Of a DNA stretch of 64,000 nt, positions 59,102 through 64,000 are shown piece after piece. The notes beneath the pieces are model-generated. The model was given only the letters and a program-made list of their open reading frames with translations, searched no databases and was not told where the DNA came from. Position numbers and translations under genes: made by a program. How positions within the stretch are numbered: position 1 is the first letter of the stretch; each line of letters begins with the position of its first letter. Source of the DNA: Polydactylus sextarius (taxonomy: Eukaryota; Chordata; Actinopteri; Polynemidae); contig CM028915.1 in assembly GCA_016801845.1 (NCBI GenBank), positions 11,429,501 through 11,493,500 on the forward strand. The letters are read 5' to 3'.

Positions 59102-61936
59102 TTAGTGTGGTTTAGTGTTATATGATATTATCACATGTATCTAGGTTATCAAATTATAAAAAGTAACACTGGATTTGGTATCATTTTAAGTGAACAATAA
59201 TATCCCATGTCTACCATAATTCTCTCTTTTTTTATCTTTTATTATATTTTCATATGCCTGCCCTCTTTTACACAAACCAAGGCAGATGTCAACAGACCCT
59301 CCGCTTCTCAGGCTGAGCAGATGTTCACAATCCAAGCCAGTGAAATATTAATGCAAGTGAGCTTCATTTAGCTGATATATGCTTCCTCGTCTTATATACA
59401 TTGTTGTTAATTAAACTAATTGCCTTTCATGATTAAAAAAAATCTATGCACAGTGTACAACAGTCATTGCAGAGATCACTGCAGATTGTTTCACACGGTT
59501 TCACATTTTACTTGTGATCCGTTGTTTCTCCTTTTTTTTTTTTTTTTTTTTTTATTACTGCAGTAATATCCTGGAAATCCCACCACAGTGACCAGACTTG
59601 TGTGGATGAGCTCTGTTGGTATTCTGTAGTTGTAGGATAATTAATGACCTGAGTCTTCAGACTGTAGGAGTTATGCAGTAAGCAAGAGCCATTTTTCCTC
59701 TCACGGGTTTGGTGCACCAGCTGGGAATTTATCAAATTTACTCAACATACCAGAGAATAAATCTACAGTTAAGTAGTCAAACAACTGATTGTTCAGTGTT
59801 TGTCTGTCCCAGCACATTCCACAATGTTCCCATATTAAAACTCATTGCATAGTTGCTGCTGTTTGCTGTTAATCTTTTCTTTTGTTGTTTGCTGCGTATT
59901 GAGAGTGTTCGATCGGATTCACTGCCAGAGCTGTACTGCAGAGCTTTGGGGACAATGATGAGTTGCACTGCACAGTTCCTCATTTGCTTGTGTAGAGCTG
60001 AGCGCTGTGTTACTGGCTTTAACCTGCTGTCTCCTGTGTTTGTCTGCTTGTGATGTTTCTCCGGGGAGGTATGGAGACAGTTAGCAATTACTGGTCAGGA
60101 TTACACTCCCATCCCGTGGGACGCATCCTCACTCTTCATCCAGCTTCTTCTGTCTTCTCTTTCTGATATATTTCCCACATACTTATTCCTTTTTTCTCAC
60201 TCAATCAAAAACAGTCATCTGGAAAACAGTCATATCCCTCTGTTTTGCTGTTGGTGCTGAAAGTATGATTTTCCAGGCACTGGTATAAACATAGTCTTTA
60301 TGTTAGATCAATATCTTCTAATCGTAATGATCAGTGTAATTTATGGTTTGTGTCTATGTATCTTTGCTTTTCCTGTGTCCAACTGTTTGTAAGTATTCAC
60401 ATCATTTTTAGTAATAAAACACAATTTAAGGACAATATGAGTTCCAGTAGTTTCACAAAGCGTATTTGTTATTTATAGACCTGAAGCTGTAAACCTGAGC
60501 ACAATGTGACAACACTCAGATAAAATGTAAACACATTTGCCTCATAGTAATGTTACTGCTATGAATTTGCTCTTTACTCCACAGTGTCATGGTGACATGT
60601 CTGTAAAAATGAACTGTAACTAACATTATAAATCATCAGAAGTATCTGATTATGCCCCACACGATGTTTAAACACCATCTTTAATCCAGAGGGGCAGTAC
60701 ATTGCTCCCATGTGTTTGGCTGCCGGACGTGCACATCTCTCCACCACAGGGTGACATCTTGTCAGCCACAGGCCTGGCTCCACTGATCTGACAGCCTGTC
60801 CTCAGGGATGAGCGGGGAGACAAGCTCTGACAGTGGGATAGCAGCACACTGCTCTCCCAATTACATTCTCCCGCTGCCTATTTCCCTGCATCTCTCTTTT
60901 TCTTTGCCCAGCTCTTTTTTTTTTCTCATACTGACATAGACATGGGAGGGAGCTAAGAAACAAAGAAGTTACACGCACGCTGAGAGGGAAGATGAATGTG
61001 CATTTACCTCTAAGCTTGTATTTCTGCTTGCTTCAGACACAGATATTTGCTTGAGTTACTGTATGTCTTCTCAGGAGGAGATGCCCGAGAAACACACTTG
61101 CATTTGTGTTGATGCAGGTTGTTCTTCAAGGTGGTAGACTGTGGGGGAGGAAAGGAGGTAATCTGCCCTTGAGGCATGACTTGGGTAGTAATGGCCTCCT
61201 CGCCTCGTTTTAATGTTGTGGACTATACTATCGAGAGCCATCCATCCTGAGCTGCTGTTATGAGGGACGGGGTTAGAGATGTGAAGGGGCGAGCTTGGCA
61301 GTGACACTGCAGCACCGAGCACAGAAAGACTATTTATTGACGCAGGTTTAGTGTAAAACACAGCGTTCACTTTTTATTCCAGGTTTGAGTGATATACAGC
61401 TGATAGAGTGTGTTTATATGTTGTGAAGGGTTTTCATATCTCGTGTTTGAACTTGCAGCGCTTGACATTTTGTGGATGCTATATGGATCTGGCTCAGTGA
61501 ACTGAAAGGACGGTGCAGAAAGGACATTTGTGACATACTTTGTTGTAGATTCAAGAAAGCTTTGTGTCCTGGTGTCTCCTTGTAGCCGCAGCCTGTCTTC
61601 ACAGCAGAGCCAACAGCAAAAAAAAACAAAAAAAAAAACAGTGCTCCTGCAGCTCGTTTCAGCGAGGTTTAGGAAAGAGAATGAGTTTTGCAGACGACGT
61701 GCTGTAAGCAGAGTCTCCCCTAAACAAATATGCCTTGGTACATGTGACAGTTTATTTTTAAGTGGCATTGCTTAGAGCTGCTGAACTCACTGGCAGAATC
61801 AGGTTGAATAATATGACCAAGTGTTCACTACAGTGCTGCAAATGTCTTTGCCATTTATTTTAGTTTACCCTCAAACAGGACACATCATTAACTCGAACCA
61901 ACATACTAGTATTAAAAATGTGTTAAATGTTCTCTG

Positions 61937-61962
61937 CTCTCTCTCTCTCTCTCTCTCTCTCC
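61937..61962. repeat. (CT)n microsatellite
   Basis: A run of about 13 CT units in osbp2 intron 2. Confidence 0.9.
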
Positions 61963-62225
61963 TGTGCTTTTTGTTTTTTCTTCACTCCACCACTGAAATA
62001 TCTCAGCACCACCCAGTGTTCCCTGTAACAGTGAGCTGCATATTATAATATCATGCAGAACCTACTCTGTAATTTCACACTCTTGTATGTGGAGGTGATG
62101 CAGAGCACTGGGGTTGAGTTCACTGTAACTCAGACTCTGACATTGACTAACCTTGGTTTCCCATCAGAACAAAAGAAGGTCTGGTGTTTTTGTTTGATTT
62201 CTCTCACTGGGGTTACTATGGGTCA

Positions 62226-62254
62226 GGTTTTTGTTTTGTTTTGTTTTGTTTTGG
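62226..62254. repeat. (TTTTG)n simple repeat
   Basis: About five TTTTG units. Confidence 0.85.
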
Positions 62255-62730
62255 TCTGATACTAACACCCTGTATTTCTCCATGATAGACCCACTTTAAC
62301 TGGAACTGTCTCTAAAGGTTATAAGTTTTGTAACTTTTACTTTCATAATAACAATATCTTCTTATACAGATGAGCTGTATTTAGAAAGAGGTCTGTGACC
62401 TGGAGAGATACTAACTTTCAGGTTTCTGGCGTTTCAGGTTTAATTTGCACTGATTGGTTGTTCATCCATGTGTGACATAATCTCTAGACCTTGAGGACAC
62501 ATCACAGCACTATCTTCTGGCCTTTTAATAGCTTCTGTAAATGACCTTATTTAGCAAACTTAAAAGTTTTAATAATTCTTAACTTTTAAAGATTCATATT
62601 CAAATTAGAGATTCGAGATATCCTTGACTTGACCTTTCTATATCTCCAGCTCTGGTAAGATAAAATAAATCACAAATAAATTATTTTTATTCTTTTATGA
62701 TAATTTCTCAGTGAGTAAATGTCATATGAA

Positions 62731-62832
62731 GCTCCAGTGGCTCAGAGGTTAAGGCAGAGATTAATTTCAGTCAAACATTTGTTGCATGTTGTTTCTTCTC
62801 AACCTAATAAAGATGCTTGAAATTTTTTTTTT
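62731..62832 (+). repeat. truncated tRNA-headed SINE relic
   Basis: An A-box-like GTGGCTCAGAGGTTAAGG near 62737-62754 is followed by TGTTGCATGTTGTTTC and an AATAAAGATGC-type tail ending in a T/A run. This is the same layout as the element at 7562-7735, but the B-box region is missing, so it is a dead internal-deletion copy. Confidence 0.6.
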
Positions 62833-63929
62833 CTTTTAATTCTGTTTTCTCTCAGTGAAACATTAAAATGTAAAATTTATCCAATCAAATATGGTTTGGG
62901 GTAGACTTAATGTTGCCTCGTGGGAGGAAGTTGAAAACTCCACCAACTCACCAGCTAATTTAACTGTCACGCTTTACCAATTTCAGGCTTATCTCATTAT
63001 CCACCTCTCTCCGTGTCTCTCTGTGAACTCTTCAGTTTTCTCCCTCGTCTTTTTTTTTTTTTTTACTGTCTCCTGCTTTCATTTGCACTGCAGCTGCTCA
63101 TCTCTCGACCTCCTCTCCAGTCAGTTTTTCCAACTCTGTGTCGTCAGCTATTTCAACTCCAATACCTTCTCTCTTCTCTGCAGTGACTTTTTTTTTTTTT
63201 TAATTCAGTGTAATTTGATACCTACCTTATATCTGGACAGTAACAGGCAAATAGTCACTTTCTGATCTAAGTTCCTTTATATTTTGTTGGCACTCTGCTG
63301 GGTTGACCTTCAGCTGGACTGTTGTTTTTGTCTCCTCTCATAGACTGATGGTGTCTCACTGTGAAAGCCTTTTCAACATGTTCACACGGTACCTTTTAGG
63401 CTAGACCTTTGTGTTTGTGTGTGTATGCTGCTACTTCCTGGCTGAACTTTGGTTACCTCTAAATGAAAATGGATGCCCAGGAATGCAAATATGGTGAGAG
63501 ATGTTTTTTCTTCCTTTTTCTTTTGGCCTTTTTGCTCCCCTTTGCACAGCTCCACTTCTTTTTAAATTAACTCTACTTGGTGTTTTTTACTCTTAAAGGA
63601 CAGTGGTCTTCAGTTAAGCTATTTTTAGATTTAGCTTTAGCTCTGAGATTAAAAAAAAGAGTCCATATTAGTTTTTATCAAATTCTTTTAGTCAATTTTC
63701 AGCTTGTTCAGTTAGCTAGTCAAGACCAAGAATGAGCATTTTAGTCAAACTTAAGCAAATTGCTTTCAAATCCAACTAATTTTAACTTTTATCTTTATGT
63801 CTGGAAAGATTAAACGTTTGAAACGATGACAATGGTTGAAACCACAAGCAGTGCTTGTGATGACATTTCACTGAAAAACACAGAGGTCAACTTTATGTGA
63901 TATGACAACAAAATTAATGGTCATCAAAG

Positions 63930-64000
63930 TCATTTGGGTTCATCCTCTGGGAACCATGAATATCTGTACAAAATTTTATGGCAATCCTTCAGGCCGAGAC
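63930..64000. repeat. dispersed teleost repeat, cut by window edge
   Basis: GGTTCATCCTCTGGGAACCA, then ATGAATATCTGTACAAAATT and ATGGCAATCC, match a phrase that is very frequent in fish genomes. It runs out of the window. Confidence 0.6.

Larger units (their letters stand above)
44835..64000 (+). other. osbp2 intron 2 (inferred, open to the right)
   Basis: More than 19 kb without any exon that I recognise as osbp2 or as another conserved protein. The next osbp2 exon should continue after the split codon at 44834 and encode the acidic/coiled-coil region; no such sequence is seen. Contents: a retrotransposon-like repeat (44940-45560), many microsatellites and poly-T runs, a SINE relic (62731-62832) and a repeat at the right edge. 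Confidence 0.75.

Noticed and set aside
60252..60261. RE1 half site (GGTGCTGAAA) in osbp2 intron 2
   Set aside because: The left half is absent at any allowed spacing. The same applies to the TCAGCACC at 62003.
61071..61768. Minus-strand ORFs of 99 and 133 codons
   Set aside because: No domain recognised. The low-complexity F-rich stretch is the complement of a poly-A run.
44835..64000. Conserved microRNA in the osbp2 intron (human OSBP2 hosts mir-3200)
   Set aside because: I found no match to the mature sequence as I remember it, and that microRNA is not expected in fish.
1..64000. CRISPR arrays, operons, phage or bacterial systems
   Set aside because: Spliced vertebrate genes throughout; no regularly spaced repeats or bacterial gene structure.

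Overview
The window is vertebrate nuclear DNA and most probably comes from a ray-finned fish, perhaps a percomorph. Signs are multi-exon genes with GT-AG introns, conserved vertebrate proteins, a Tc1-like transposon relic, tRNA-headed SINE relics and many microsatellites. All three recognised genes lie on the + strand, in the order ap1b1, rasl10a, osbp2. In human, AP1B1, RASL10A and OSBP2 all map to 22q12, so both sequence and gene order support the names.

Layout: (1) 1-17582 holds the last 20 coding exons I can read of ap1b1 (beta-1 large subunit of the AP-1 clathrin adaptor). It starts near codon 121 of the human protein; upstream exons lie left of the window. The 3' UTR reaches about 19.1 kb. 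The last intron carries a Tc1 relic (15880-16955). (2) 19.1-21.0 kb is intergenic, with a good CTCF-like motif at 19731. (3) rasl10a (small Ras-like GTPase, complete, 203 aa) has three coding exons at 21928-22143, 29709-29833 and 34971-35241. Its 5' UTR carries a near-perfect RE1/NRSE (REST silencer) site ending 14 bases before the start codon. (4) 37.0-38.3 kb is a short intergenic region and the CpG-rich promoter of osbp2. (5) osbp2 (oxysterol-binding protein 2) is present only as its first two coding exons (38357-38520 and 44626-44834), which encode the N-terminus and PH domain. The rest of the window, over 19 kb, reads as intron 2.

The genes do not form an operon-like unit. ap1b1 and osbp2 both act at the trans-Golgi/endosome interface (clathrin sorting; sterol/PI4P lipid exchange), and rasl10a is a neural GTPase. 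Their linkage is ancestral: human AP2B1 and RASL10B are also neighbours on chromosome 17, so the ap1b1-rasl10a pair is one half of an old duplicated block.

No CRISPR, prokaryotic, viral or toxin locus was seen. I found no wholly new system. The best leads are regulatory and splicing features: the RE1 with an embedded overlapping upstream ORF, CTCF-like motifs in convergent orientation on either side of rasl10a, and an ap1b1 hinge assembled from very small in-frame exons plus a 38-codon Ser/Thr-Pro-rich exon with no counterpart I recall in mammals. All similarity statements come from memory of these families and from hand translation; no searches were run.
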